A stretch of DNA of 64,000 nt from positions 248,001 through 312,000 of the forward strand of contig NZ_JAHUXH010000005.1 of assembly GCF_019219825.1 (NCBI RefSeq), read 5' to 3'. Positions 26,048 to 34,332 of the stretch are shown one piece after another. The notes beneath the pieces were generated by a model. The model was not told where the DNA came from. It did no database searches and was given only the letters and a program-made list of their open reading frames with translations. The translations under genes and the position numbers were made by a program. Numbering within the stretch: position 1 is the first letter of the stretch; each line of letters starts with the position of its first letter. The DNA is from Streptomyces sp. TRM70350 (GTDB lineage: Bacteria; Actinomycetota; Actinomycetes; Streptomycetales; Streptomycetaceae).

Positions 26048-26437
26048 GGATCGGCTCCGCTAGCACGCAAAGAAATGGCGGTGTGGGTCGGCGCGCCCCG
26101 GTCGACACCGGGAGTTCGGCTCGGCGGCCCCGTCAGGAGCCCGGTCGGTGGCTGGGGCCGCACGACGTCCGAGGGCCGCGTTGGTGGTGTAGAGGGAATC
26201 ATGAACTGTGGCAACGCCACAGCGTTTTTACCCAACTTCGTTGGGTTTCCATCCTTCAGAGGGCTTATCAGCTCAACTGTTCACACAAGGCGTACGCCTG
26301 AGCGACGTTGGCGTACGCCGGAGCGAGCGCGAACGGCGGGCGACCGGCGCGCAGACGGCGCCCGCCCGGAGCCAAAGCCCCGGCGGGCGCCGCTCGGCGG
26401 GATGCGGTTCCCCCTTCAGGAGCTCAGCTGCCCCGTG
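26048..26437. other. 390-base spacer with two short palindromes
   Basis: This region between two minus-strand genes is less GC-rich than its surroundings. It holds TGTGGCAACGCCACA (26207-26221) and ACCCAACTTCGTTGGGT (26230-26246), perfect palindromes nine bases apart with a T5 run between. It probably contains the DUF2617 promoter; a small RNA or operator pair is possible. No coding frame is convincing. Confidence 0.5.
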
Positions 26438-26686
26438 TCAGCTGCCTCCCCCGCATCCACCGCCGCCCCCGCAGGACGAGCCGCCCCCGCAGGAGTGCCC
26501 GCCCCCGGAGTCGCCCGAGGCGCCGTCTCCCCCACCGGCCCACCAGCTGCCGCCGCCATCACCGCCGTGCGAACGGCTTGCCCTGCGCGTCCCGGGCCGC
26601 ACCGTGCTCCTGCCGGCGCGGACCACGGCCGCGACGGTCCCTACGACGAAGGCGATGAAGAGCGCCAGGATGATGCCGAAGACCAT
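26438..26686 (-). CDS. Small single-span membrane protein with Gly/Cys-rich tail
   Basis: An 82-residue protein. The ATG at 26686 is preceded by GGAGGG. Residues 1-20 (MVFGIILALFIAFVVGTVAAVV) form one membrane helix, followed by a basic stretch and then an extraordinary tail: GGDGGGSWWAGGGDGASG, HSCGGGSSCGGGGGCGGGS. Gly/Cys tails like this occur at the ends of some actinobacterial membrane proteins, but I know no function; metal or disulfide chemistry at the membrane is only a guess. The gene is divergent from the aminotransferase. Confidence 0.7.
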   Translation of the reverse strand: MVFGIILALFIAFVVGTVAAVVRAGRSTVRPGTRRASRSHGGDGGGSWWAGGGDGASGDSGGGHSCGGGSSCGGGGGCGGGS

Positions 26687-26816
26687 GGCGTCACCCTCCT
26701 TCCGTTTCCCCCGAAGCGGCCCCCCGTGGGCGCCTCGTTCGCTTGCGTGCCGAGGGGATGCCCGGCTGCCGCGCGGGCCAAAGCAGAGTTGAGGAAGTCC
26801 AGAGCTTGAGCGCAGG

Positions 26817-28007
26817 ATGACCGCCATGACCTCCACCGAGCGCCCCTTCCTCAACCGTCGCCTCGCCGAGTTCGGGACGACGATCTTCGCGGAGATGTCC
26901 GCGCTGGCCCTGAGCACGGGCTCGATCAACCTGGGCCAGGGTTTCCCCGACACCGACGGCCCCGAGGAGGTCCGGGAGGCAGCCGTACGGGCCCTGCGCG
27001 AGGGGCGTGGCAACCAGTACCCGCCCGGGCCGGGCATCCCCGAGCTGCGCACCGCCGTCGCCGCGCACCAGCAGCGCCGCTACGGGCTGTCCTACGACCC
27101 CGGCACCGAGGTCCTGGTCACCGCGGGCGCCACCGAGGCGATCGCCGCCGCGCTGCTGGCGCTGGTCGAGCCCGGGGACGAGGTGGTCGCCTTCGAGCCG
27201 TACTACGACTCGTACGCCGCCTGCATCGCGATGGCGGGCGGCACCCGGGTGCCGGTCACCCTGCGCCCGCACGAGGGTTCGTTCCGCCTCGACCTCGACG
27301 AGCTGCGTGCCGCCGTCACCGACCGCACCCGTCTGCTGCTGATCAACACCCCGCACAACCCGACCGGCACGGTGCTCACGCGCGCGGAGCTGACCGCGAT
27401 CGCCGAGCTGGCCGTCGAGCGGGATCTGCTGGTGGTGACCGACGAGGTGTACGAGCATCTGGTCTTCGACGACGCCGAGCATGTGCCGCTGGCCACCTTC
27501 CCGGGCATGCGGGAGCGGACGGTGACGATCGGGTCGGCCGGCAAGACGTTCTCGTTCACCGGCTGGAAGGTCGGGTGGGTCACCTCCGCGCCGGGGCTGG
27601 TGACGGCGGTGCGGTCGGCGAAGCAGTACCTGACGTATGTGGCGTCGGGGCCGTTCCAGTACGCGGTCGCGGAGGCCCTCGCGCTGCCGGAGTCGTACTT
27701 CACCGCGTTCCGCGACGACCTGCTGGCCAAGCGTGATCTGCTGGCGGCGGGCCTGGCGGAGGCGGGTTTCAGGGTCTTCAAACCGGCGGGGACCTACTTC
27801 ATCACCACCGACATCCGGCCCCTCGGCGAGAGCGACGGCATCGCCTTCTGCCGGGCCCTGCCGGAGCGCGCGGGCGTCGTCGCCATCCCGAACGCCGTCT
27901 TCTACGACCACCGGGAGGCGGGCGCGCCCTTCGTGCGGTTCGCGTTCTGCAAGCAGCGGGCGGTGCTTCAGGAGGCGGTGAAGCGGCTGAAGACGCTCGC
28001 CGGGTGA
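26817..28007 (+). CDS. Class I/II PLP aminotransferase (methionine/kynurenine transaminase-like)
   Basis: A 396-residue fold-type I aminotransferase. Motifs are INLGQGFPDTDGP, VTAGATEAIAAALLALVEPGDEV, NTPHNPTGTVLT (PLP-ring Asn), VTDEVYEHLVFD and PLP-Lys in SAGKTFSFTGWKVGW; the Arg for the substrate carboxylate is in FVRFAFCK. The closest remembered family is YbdL/kynurenine-oxoglutarate transaminase, and Streptomyces annotations often say succinyldiaminopimelate or aspartate aminotransferase. The ATG at 26826 fits the upstream GCAGGA better than 26817. A link to the kyn genes 9 kb away is possible but unproven. Confidence 0.9.
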   Translation: MTAMTSTERPFLNRRLAEFGTTIFAEMSALALSTGSINLGQGFPDTDGPEEVREAAVRALREGRGNQYPPGPGIPELRTAVAAHQQRRYGLSYDPGTEVLVTAGATEAIAAALLALVEPGDEVVAFEPYYDSYAACIAMAGGTRVPVTLRPHEGSFRLDLDELRAAVTDRTRLLLINTPHNPTGTVLTRAELTAIAELAVERDLLVVTDEVYEHLVFDDAEHVPLATFPGMRERTVTIGSAGKTFSFTGWKVGWVTSAPGLVTAVRSAKQYLTYVASGPFQYAVAEALALPESYFTAFRDDLLAKRDLLAAGLAEAGFRVFKPAGTYFITTDIRPLGESDGIAFCRALPERAGVVAIPNAVFYDHREAGAPFVRFAFCKQRAVLQEAVKRLKTLAG

Positions 28008-28053
28008 GGCCGGGTGAGGCGGAAGGGGATGAGGGCAAGGGCCCGGGTACGGC

Positions 28054-28107
28054 GAGAGCCCGGCCGGAGCACCCGACCGCGGGGGTCGGTGCCCTGGCCG
28101 GGCTCTC
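28054..28107. terminator. Bidirectional terminator between convergent genes
   Basis: GAGAGCCCGGCC (28054-28065) pairs perfectly with GGCCGGGCTCTC (28096-28107), with a further GC hairpin inside the loop. It separates the convergent aminotransferase and YbjN genes and could serve both. Confidence 0.75.
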
Positions 28108-28118
28108 GTGCGGCCCGA

Positions 28119-28646
28119 CTACTCCTCGTCCTCGGGCTTGTCCGCGTCGTTGATCTCCTTCTCCAGGCCGAGCTGCTCGACCAGCCAGCGGTCGAACTCG
28201 ATGGCCGCGCGCACCCAGCTGACCGTCGAGGAGACGAAGAACTCCAGGTTGACGCCGGTGCCGACCAGCATCTGGGCCTCGCCGATGAGGCGGACGGTGC
28301 CGTCGTCGTGGGTGTGGCTGTAGACCTTCGGCCACAGGGTCCGCCGGTTCCAGTCGTCGATGGACTCCAGCAGCTGCGGCTTCTCGTCGATCGGGTGGGG
28401 GCGGTCGTAGAACGTCCGCACCGAGAAGACCTGCTGGTCACCCTCGCCGCGGAACATGAAGTACGTACGGAACTGCTCCCACGGCGCCGCGAGGTCACCC
28501 TCTTCGTCGACGACGTACTTCAGCTCCATCTGGTCGAGGAGCTGCTTCACAAGGTCCTGATCCGGGACGACGGGGCCCGCCGGTCCTTGGGGCTGCGGCT
28601 GGGGCTTGCCCCCGAAGTTCGGAATCGAGGACGGGTCGATGGTCAC
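28119..28646 (-). CDS. YbjN domain-containing protein
   Basis: A 175-residue cytosolic protein. After a Pro/Gln-rich head (NFGGKPQPQPQGPAGP) comes a YbjN/type III secretion chaperone-like domain: VKQLLDQMELKYVVDEEGDLAAPW, YFMFRGEGDQQVFSVRTFYDR, and the acidic end DADKPEDEE. The GTG start at 28646 is supported by GAAGGGA and by the conserved first residues. YbjN domains are linked to stress and motility phenotypes in enterics; in Streptomyces the role is unknown. It lies just downstream of clpB on the same strand. Confidence 0.85.
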   Translation of the reverse strand: MTIDPSSIPNFGGKPQPQPQGPAGPVVPDQDLVKQLLDQMELKYVVDEEGDLAAPWEQFRTYFMFRGEGDQQVFSVRTFYDRPHPIDEKPQLLESIDDWNRRTLWPKVYSHTHDDGTVRLIGEAQMLVGTGVNLEFFVSSTVSWVRAAIEFDRWLVEQLGLEKEINDADKPEDEE

Positions 28647-28817
28647 CGTGAATTTCCCTTCGTACGGATTCCGCCATCCTCCCCCATGCGGGGAGGGGGG
28701 TGGCAAGTCCCGAGGGGCCTTGTCGGCGATCGGCTGACGTGATCGGGCCGGTCGGGGAAGACCCGTACAGGAGGTGGGGCTCATGAACGACGGGACGGAC
28801 TTCCTGGGCGGCGGCCC

Positions 28818-31418
28818 CTACAGCGTCTTGCCGGTCGTCGCCGGGCCCACGATCAGCCCCTCGCCGAAGGTGTCCACCCGGACCGTGTCGCCGTCCTTGA
28901 TCTCACCGGAGAGGATCTCCTTGGCGAGGCGGTCGCCGATCGCGGTCTGGACGAGGCGGCGCAGCGGGCGGGCGCCGTACGCCGGGTCCATGCCCTCGTC
29001 GGCGAGCCAGGCCAGGGCCTCGTCGGTGATCTCCAGGGTCAGGCGGCGTTCCGCGAGGCGCTGGGCCAGCCGGTCGATCTGCAGCCGGGCGATCCGGCTC
29101 AGCTCTTCCTTGGTCAGCGCGGAGAAGACGACCAGGTCGTCGAGCCGGTTGAGGAACTCCGGCTTGAACGACGCCCGGACCACCTCCAGCACCTGCTCCT
29201 TCTTCTCCTCCTCGCTGGAGATCGGGTCGACCAGAAACTGGCTGCCCAGGTTGGAGGTCAGCACCAGGATGGTGTTGCGGAAGTCGACCGTCCGCCCCTG
29301 ACCGTCGGTGAGCCGTCCGTCGTCCAGCACCTGGAGCAGGATGTCGAAGACCTCCGGGTGCGCCTTCTCGACCTCGTCCAGCAGGACGACGCTGTACGGG
29401 CGGCGCCGCACCGCCTCCGTCAGCTGGCCGCCCTCCTCGTAGCCGACGTACCCGGGCGGGGCGCCGACGAGCCGGGCGACGCTGTGCTTCTCGCTGTACT
29501 CGCTCATGTCGATGCGGACCATGGCCCGCTCGTCGTCGAAGAGGAAGTCGGCGAGCGCCTTGGCGAGCTCCGTCTTGCCGACGCCGGTGGGGCCGAGGAA
29601 GAGGAAGGAGCCGGTGGGCCGGTCCGGGTCGGCGATGCCGGCGCGGGAGCGTCGTACGGCGTCCGACACCGCCCGCACGGCCTCGCTCTGCCCGATGAGC
29701 CGCTTGCCGATCTCCTCCTCCATCCGCAGCAGCTTCTGCGTCTCGCCCTCCAGCAGCCGGCCGGCCGGGATGCCGGTCCAGGAGGCGACGACGTCCGCGA
29801 TGTCGTCGGAGCCGACCTCCTCCTTGACCATGGTGTCCCTGGCAACCTCCTCCTCGGCGGCGGAGGCGGCCTGAAGGTCCCGCTCCACGGCCGGGATCTC
29901 GCCGTACAGCAGCTTGGAGGCGGTGTCGAAGTCGCCGTCGCGCTGGGCGCGTTCGGCCTGGCCGCGCAGGTCGTCGAGCTTCTCCTTCAGCTCACCGACC
30001 CGGTTGAGGGACTGCTTCTCCTTCTCCCAGCGGGCGGTCAGGCCGCGCAGCTCCTCCTCCTTGTCGGCGAGGTCGCGGCGCAGCTTCTCCAGCCGCTCGC
30101 GGGAGGCGGCGTCGGTCTCCTTGCTGAGGGCCAGCTCCTCCATCTTCAACCGGTCGACGGCACGCTGGAGCTCGTCGATCTCGACGGGCGAGGAGTCGAT
30201 CTCCATACGGAGCCGGGAGGCGGCCTCGTCGACGAGGTCGATGGCCTTGTCGGGCAGGAAGCGGGAGGTGATGTACCGGTCGGACAGGGTCGCGGCCGCG
30301 ACCAGCGCGCTGTCCGCGATCTGCACCTTGTGGTGGGCCTCGTAGCGCCCCTTGAGTCCGCGCAGGATGGCGATGGTGTCCTCGACGCTGGGCTCGGCGA
30401 CCAGCACCTGCTGGAACCGCCGCTCCAGCGCCGGGTCCTTCTCGATCCGCTCGCGGTACTCGTCGAGAGTGGTGGCACCGACCATGCGCAGCTCACCGCG
30501 GGCGAGCATGGGCTTGAGCATGTTGCCCGCGTCCATGGCCGAATCGCCGCCGGCGCCGGCGCCCACGACGGTGTGCAGCTCGTCGATGAAGGTGATGATC
30601 TGCCCGTCGGAGTCCCTGATCTCGGCGAGCACGGTCTTCAGCCGCTCCTCGAACTCACCGCGGTACTTCGCCCCGGCGACCATGGCGCTGATGTCGAGCG
30701 CGACGAGCCGCTTGTTGCGCAGGGACTCGGGCACGTCGCCCTTGACGATCCGCTGGGCGAGCCCCTCGACGACGGCGGTCTTGCCGACACCGGGCTCACC
30801 GATCAGTACGGGGTTGTTCTTGGTCCGCCGGGAGAGCACCTGCACCACCCGCCGGATCTCCTGGTCCCGCCCGATGACGGGGTCGAGCTTGCCCTCGCGG
30901 GCCGCGGCGGTGAAGTCGGTCCCGAACTTCTCCAGGGCCTTGTACGACCCCTCGGGATCGGCGGTCGTGACCCGGCGTCCGCCGCGCACCTTGCGGAAGG
31001 CCTCCAGCAGCTTCTTCGCGTCGGCGCCCTGCCGGGTCAGCACCTCGCCGGCCGCGCCGCCCTTCGCGGCGATGCCGATCAGCAGGTGCTCGGTGGAGAC
31101 GTACTCGTCCCCGAGGTCCTGGGCCCTGGCCTGGGCGTCGGCGAGCACGGCGAGCAGCTCGCGGTTCGGCTGCGGGGGCGCGACGGTGGAGCCGGTCACG
31201 CTGGGCAGCTGGGCGAGGACCTTCTCCGCACCGGCGCGTACGACCGCCTGATCGGCGTCGACCGCGGCCAGCAGGTCGGTGATGTTCTCGTTGTCCTGCC
31301 CCTGGAGCAGAGCGAGGAGCAGGTGCGCGGGGGTGAGGTCGGGGTGCCCCCCGGTCACGGCCCGGTTGCCGGCCGCGTTGATCGCGTCCCGGCTCCGGTT
31401 GGTCAGCTCGGCGTCCAC
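28818..31418 (-). CDS. clpB: ATP-dependent disaggregase ClpB
   Basis: An 866-residue Hsp100 protein that extracts polypeptides from aggregates together with DnaK/DnaJ/GrpE. It has an N-terminal Clp repeat domain (1-150), AAA1 with Walker A GEPGVGKT near 205, a coiled-coil middle domain of about 400-530 ([15 protein letters not shown]), and AAA2 with GPTGVGKT near 605 and the pore loop GYVGYEEGG. There is no LGF/P-loop for ClpP, consistent with ClpB. The GTG start follows AAGGAGGAG. A HAIR element 52 bases upstream puts it under HspR. Confidence 0.98.
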   Translation of the reverse strand: MDAELTNRSRDAINAAGNRAVTGGHPDLTPAHLLLALLQGQDNENITDLLAAVDADQAVVRAGAEKVLAQLPSVTGSTVAPPQPNRELLAVLADAQARAQDLGDEYVSTEHLLIGIAAKGGAAGEVLTRQGADAKKLLEAFRKVRGGRRVTTADPEGSYKALEKFGTDFTAAAREGKLDPVIGRDQEIRRVVQVLSRRTKNNPVLIGEPGVGKTAVVEGLAQRIVKGDVPESLRNKRLVALDISAMVAGAKYRGEFEERLKTVLAEIRDSDGQIITFIDELHTVVGAGAGGDSAMDAGNMLKPMLARGELRMVGATTLDEYRERIEKDPALERRFQQVLVAEPSVEDTIAILRGLKGRYEAHHKVQIADSALVAAATLSDRYITSRFLPDKAIDLVDEAASRLRMEIDSSPVEIDELQRAVDRLKMEELALSKETDAASRERLEKLRRDLADKEEELRGLTARWEKEKQSLNRVGELKEKLDDLRGQAERAQRDGDFDTASKLLYGEIPAVERDLQAASAAEEEVARDTMVKEEVGSDDIADVVASWTGIPAGRLLEGETQKLLRMEEEIGKRLIGQSEAVRAVSDAVRRSRAGIADPDRPTGSFLFLGPTGVGKTELAKALADFLFDDERAMVRIDMSEYSEKHSVARLVGAPPGYVGYEEGGQLTEAVRRRPYSVVLLDEVEKAHPEVFDILLQVLDDGRLTDGQGRTVDFRNTILVLTSNLGSQFLVDPISSEEEKKEQVLEVVRASFKPEFLNRLDDLVVFSALTKEELSRIARLQIDRLAQRLAERRLTLEITDEALAWLADEGMDPAYGARPLRRLVQTAIGDRLAKEILSGEIKDGDTVRVDTFGEGLIVGPATTGKTL

Positions 31419-31469
31419 GTGTCCGTTCTCCTCCTTGCATGAGCCACTGACTCAGCCAACGTCCATAAA

Positions 31470-31490
31470 GTTGAGTCTATTCCACTCAAG
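31470..31490. promoter_or_regulatory. HAIR element (HspR operator) upstream of clpB
   Basis: GTTGAGT-ctattcc-ACTCAAG matches the HspR-associated inverted repeat CTTGAGT-N7-ACTCAAG at 13 of 14 arm positions. It lies 52 bases upstream of the clpB start, inside the expected promoter. HspR, encoded at 37082-37552, should repress clpB here. Confidence 0.9.
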
Positions 31491-31592
31491 GGTGGAAGTG
31501 GCGGCGACCCGGGGTCTCTGTGTAGTACCCGGAGGAAGCCCTGAACGCGCCAACGACGGCGAGCGACCCTTTTCGGCCACACTCGAACGCGC

Positions 31593-31640
31593 AAAAAACT
31601 GCAGCGGCGTCACCGTGTTCAGGTCACGGTGACGCCGCTG
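31593..31640 (-). terminator. Intrinsic terminator of the Rieske-like gene
   Basis: CAGCGGCGTCACCGTG (31602-31617) pairs perfectly over 16 bases with CACGGTGACGCCGCTG (31625-31640). On the minus strand the hairpin is followed by a T6 run (31593-31598). It is a textbook terminator, 44 bases past the stop codon. Confidence 0.9.
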
Positions 31641-31684
31641 CGGGGGGAAGCACCTGAGCGATCTGTTACGACGGGGGAATCGCG

Positions 31685-32020
31685 TCAGGCACTGCGGGGG
31701 GTGGCCGGGATGGTCATGGGGTCGGAGGTCTCCGGCTCCACCAGCCGGTGGTCGCGCTGGTCCAGGTTCACAAAGATCATTCCGTACCGGATGGCACACC
31801 GCACGGGCTGCGGCGCCCCCCGAGGCCGCCGCAGACACCGGTACGCCCGCACGTCGTCGTCCTCGTCGCGGGTGACGACGACGGGCTCACCGAAGACGGT
31901 CACCATCAACGAGTCACCGCTGTGGGGGATGGCGGTGGCCAGGTCGATGAAGTGCCAGCCGGAGCGGTAGGCGGTGGCCATTTCCCTGCGGAAGGAGCGG
32001 TCGTCGGGTGGAGTACTCAT
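31685..32020 (-). CDS. Rieske-like small protein lacking cluster ligands
   Basis: A 111-residue protein. WHFIDLATAIPHSGDSLMVTVFGEPVVVTRDEDDDVRAYR closely follows the first strands of Rieske domains from ring-hydroxylating oxygenases. Where CxH and CxxH should bind the 2Fe-2S cluster it has YRCLRRPRG and VRCAIRYGMIFVNL, i.e. two Cys but no His. A canonical cluster is therefore unlikely, and the catalytic domain is absent. It may be a scaffold or a regulatory protein. Its start overlaps the end of the DTGW peptide gene upstream, so the two are co-transcribed. Confidence 0.65.
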   Translation of the reverse strand: MSTPPDDRSFRREMATAYRSGWHFIDLATAIPHSGDSLMVTVFGEPVVVTRDEDDDVRAYRCLRRPRGAPQPVRCAIRYGMIFVNLDQRDHRLVEPETSDPMTIPATPRSA

Positions 32021-32238
32021 GCCCCACCCTCCTCCACGGCACCCGTCAGCCCACTGTCGCCAGCGACCGCAGGCGCACTGGTCCAGCCGGTGTCCGCACG
32101 AACGCTGGTCCAGCCCGTGTCCAGCGGAGCGGCCTCAGCGTGTCCCGCCTCAAGGGCACCGAAGGTCGCTACGGCGGAGAAGACCGCGGCAAGCACTGAG
32201 CCAAGCAATCTCGCTCGCATAGTCGGCTTCGTCCTCAC
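32017..32238 (-). CDS. Small secreted peptide precursor with DTGWTS repeats
   Basis: A 73-residue precursor (an in-frame ATG at 32220 would give 67). A basic start and hydrophobic core (LLGSVLAAVFSAVATFGAL) end in AGHAEA, a typical signal peptidase I site. The mature about 37 residues, beginning APLDTGWTSVRADTGWTS, contain two exact DTGWTS repeats eight residues apart. The stop overlaps the next start (ATGA). I recall similar DTGW peptides beside LuxR-type regulators in other Streptomyces; function unknown. The divergent regulators make a secreted signal plausible. Confidence 0.7.
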   Translation of the reverse strand: MRTKPTMRARLLGSVLAAVFSAVATFGALEAGHAEAAPLDTGWTSVRADTGWTSAPAVAGDSGLTGAVEEGGA

Positions 32239-32323
32239 TCGATGGTTTCATCTCCCCCGCGACACAAGACGATGGCTCATTCAGGCACGTCAATGCCACA
32301 GGAGCGGTGCATCATGTTCCTGC
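32239..32323. promoter_or_regulatory. Divergent promoter between peptide gene and regulator operon
   Basis: This 85-base spacer separates two divergent transcripts and is visibly less GC-rich (CGATGGTTTCATCT, GACGATGGCTCATTCAGG). It is the only place for both promoters. No palindrome long enough to name was found. Confidence 0.5.
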
Positions 32324-33334
32324 ATGTTCAGGACCCTGGGGGGTGGAGCTTTGCCCACAAAAGACACACAACCGACACATCCCCACACGCTCACCGCCCT
32401 GTGTGACGAAGGGGCACGGCTCTACGCGACCGCTTTGCGCTCCGGGCGCGTAAATCGGATGGACGTCGAACCCGCGGCACCATGTCTGCTGGAATTCGCT
32501 CTGCTGCACCCGGATCCGGACGACGCGAACTGGCTCCGCCCCGTACCGCCGTCCGTCGCCCTCGCGCAGCGGCTGCAGCCGCTGGAACGGGAGATCCAGG
32601 ACCGTCGGCGCCAGGCCATCGAACTGACCGATTCCTTCGACCCGTTCATCGCGATCAGCACCCAGAATCCGGGCAGCATTCATGCGATCACCGTGCTGGA
32701 GGGGTTCGACCGCATCAACGCGGCACTCGACTCCGCCACGGCGGACTGCGAGCGCGAGGTGCTGACGATCCAGCCCGGCGGCGGCCGTCCCGTGGACGCC
32801 CTGGCCCAGGCACTCAAGCGGGACCGCCCCCTGACCGACCGGGGGGTCATCTTCCGCACCCTGTACCAGCACACCGCCCGGCACAGTCAGGGAACCCTCG
32901 CGTACGTCGAGCGGATGCCCCGCGGCAACGTCCAGGTGCGCACGCTCGAAGAGCTCGTGGAGCGCCTCATCGTCTTCGACACCACCGTGGCGTTCATACC
33001 CGCCAGCGACGACCGGAGCGTCGCCCTGGAGCTGCGGCACCCCGGGCTGGTCACCTACATGCGCAAGGTCTTCGAGCAGCTGTGGCAGCGCGCGGTCCCG
33101 CTGACCGAGGAACTGCCCAACGACGTCTCCTCCGACGGCATCACGGGCGTGCAGCGCTCCATAGCGAAACTCCTCATCGAGGGCCACGTCGACGAAGCGA
33201 TAGCCCGCCGGCTGGGCATGAACGTCCGCACCTGCCGCGCCCACATCGCCAAGCTGGCGGCCGCCCTGGGCAGCGGCAGCCGCGCCCAGCTCGGCTACCT
33301 CATAGCACAGTCGGGACTTCTGGAGCGGGACTGA
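32324..33334 (+). CDS. LuxR-type regulator with TrmB/PLD-like sensor domain (paralogue 1)
   Basis: About 336 residues from ATG 32324, or 327 from TTG 32351, which has GGTGGAG close by; the start is unsettled. An N-terminal cap (CLLEFALLHPDPDDANWLRPVPP) precedes a phospholipase D/TrmB-like effector domain (INAALDSATADCEREVLTIQPGGG, RTLYQHTARH, VRTLEELVERLIVFDTTVAFIPA). A C-terminal LuxR helix-turn-helix follows (AKLLIEGHVDEAIARRLGMNVRTCRAHIAKL). No receiver is present, so it presumably senses a ligand directly. It is first of two tandem paralogues and divergent from the DTGW peptide gene. Confidence 0.85.
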   Translation: MFRTLGGGALPTKDTQPTHPHTLTALCDEGARLYATALRSGRVNRMDVEPAAPCLLEFALLHPDPDDANWLRPVPPSVALAQRLQPLEREIQDRRRQAIELTDSFDPFIAISTQNPGSIHAITVLEGFDRINAALDSATADCEREVLTIQPGGGRPVDALAQALKRDRPLTDRGVIFRTLYQHTARHSQGTLAYVERMPRGNVQVRTLEELVERLIVFDTTVAFIPASDDRSVALELRHPGLVTYMRKVFEQLWQRAVPLTEELPNDVSSDGITGVQRSIAKLLIEGHVDEAIARRLGMNVRTCRAHIAKLAAALGSGSRAQLGYLIAQSGLLERD

Positions 33335-33357
33335 ATGGCGACCGAGGAAGGCCCGAG

Positions 33358-34332
33358 GTGAGCCCCGGAAGGCACGGTCACCCCACGGACGTACCGTGCG
33401 AGGAGGGCATGGCCGTCTACGGGCGTGCCCTGCGCGAGGGAAGCGTGACCGCCGCGGACGCCGAAGCGGCGCCCTGCCTGGTCGACTGCGGTCTGCTGCA
33501 GCCCGCCCTGACCGACGTGAGCCGCCTGGAGCCCGTCCCGCCGGTCGTCGCCCTCCACCGACTGCTGCGCACCTCGGCGGAACGGATCGCCGCCGAACGG
33601 CGCCACGAGGCCTCGCTGGCCGAGATGTTCGAGCCGCTGATGCGCATCGACGGCCGTCGCACCGCGTCGACGGACACACCGGTCATCAGCATGCTCAGTG
33701 GGTTCGAACGGATCAACCGGGCGATCGAGGAGGCCATGGCCGTGGCGTCCGGCGAACTGCTCGCCATCCAGCCCGCCAGCGGCCCCGGTACCGCGACGCT
33801 CGGCCGCGCCCTGGACCGCGACCAGGCCCTGCTCGACCGCGGCGGCCGCATCCGGACCCTGTACCAGCACCCGTACCGCCACTCCCCCGTCATCCACACC
33901 CGCTACGAACGGCTGAACGGCGACGTCGAGGCCCGGACCCTGGACGAGGTCACCGAGCGCCTCATCGTCGTCGACCGCTCGGTGGCGTTCATCCCCGCCA
34001 GCAAGGACCGCACCCTCGCCCTGGAGGTCCGCCACCCGGCGCTCGTCTCCTACTTCGTCACCACCTTCGAACGCCTCTGGTCCCTGGCCACCCCCATGCA
34101 CCCCCGGGCCGTCCAGCAGCCCTCCCTGAACGGCGTCACCCCCCGCCAACGCGCCATCGCCCGGCTCCTCGTCGAAGGCCACACCGACGCCGTCATAGCC
34201 GACCGCCTCGGCATGAACATCCGCACCGCCCGTGTCCACATCGCCAAACTCGCCGCCACCCTCGGCAGTGAGAGCAGGGCTCAGCTCGGCTACCTCATCG
34301 GGCAGTCGGGGATCCTTGATCAGGAAGGGTGA
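33358..34332 (+). CDS. LuxR-type regulator with TrmB/PLD-like sensor domain (paralogue 2)
   Basis: A 324-residue paralogue of the preceding protein with the same plan: CLVDCGLLQPALTDVSRLEPVPP cap, INRAIEEAMAVASGELLAIQPASG and RTLYQHPYRHSPV sensor region, LDEVTERLIVVDRSVAFIPA, and helix-turn-helix ARLLVEGHTDAVIADRLGMNIRTARVHIAKL. GTG 33358 is selected because AGGAAGG lies six bases before it; the open frame extends far upstream without a site. The 23-base gap from paralogue 1 means one operon. Its 3' end overlaps the convergent third paralogue by 38 bases. Confidence 0.88.
   Translation: MSPGRHGHPTDVPCEEGMAVYGRALREGSVTAADAEAAPCLVDCGLLQPALTDVSRLEPVPPVVALHRLLRTSAERIAAERRHEASLAEMFEPLMRIDGRRTASTDTPVISMLSGFERINRAIEEAMAVASGELLAIQPASGPGTATLGRALDRDQALLDRGGRIRTLYQHPYRHSPVIHTRYERLNGDVEARTLDEVTERLIVVDRSVAFIPASKDRTLALEVRHPALVSYFVTTFERLWSLATPMHPRAVQQPSLNGVTPRQRAIARLLVEGHTDAVIADRLGMNIRTARVHIAKLAATLGSESRAQLGYLIGQSGILDQEG

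Noticed and set aside
29358..31442. 694-codon open frame opposite clpB
   Set aside because: Antisense shadow of a highly conserved gene; the Leu/Gly/Val-rich translation has no domain.
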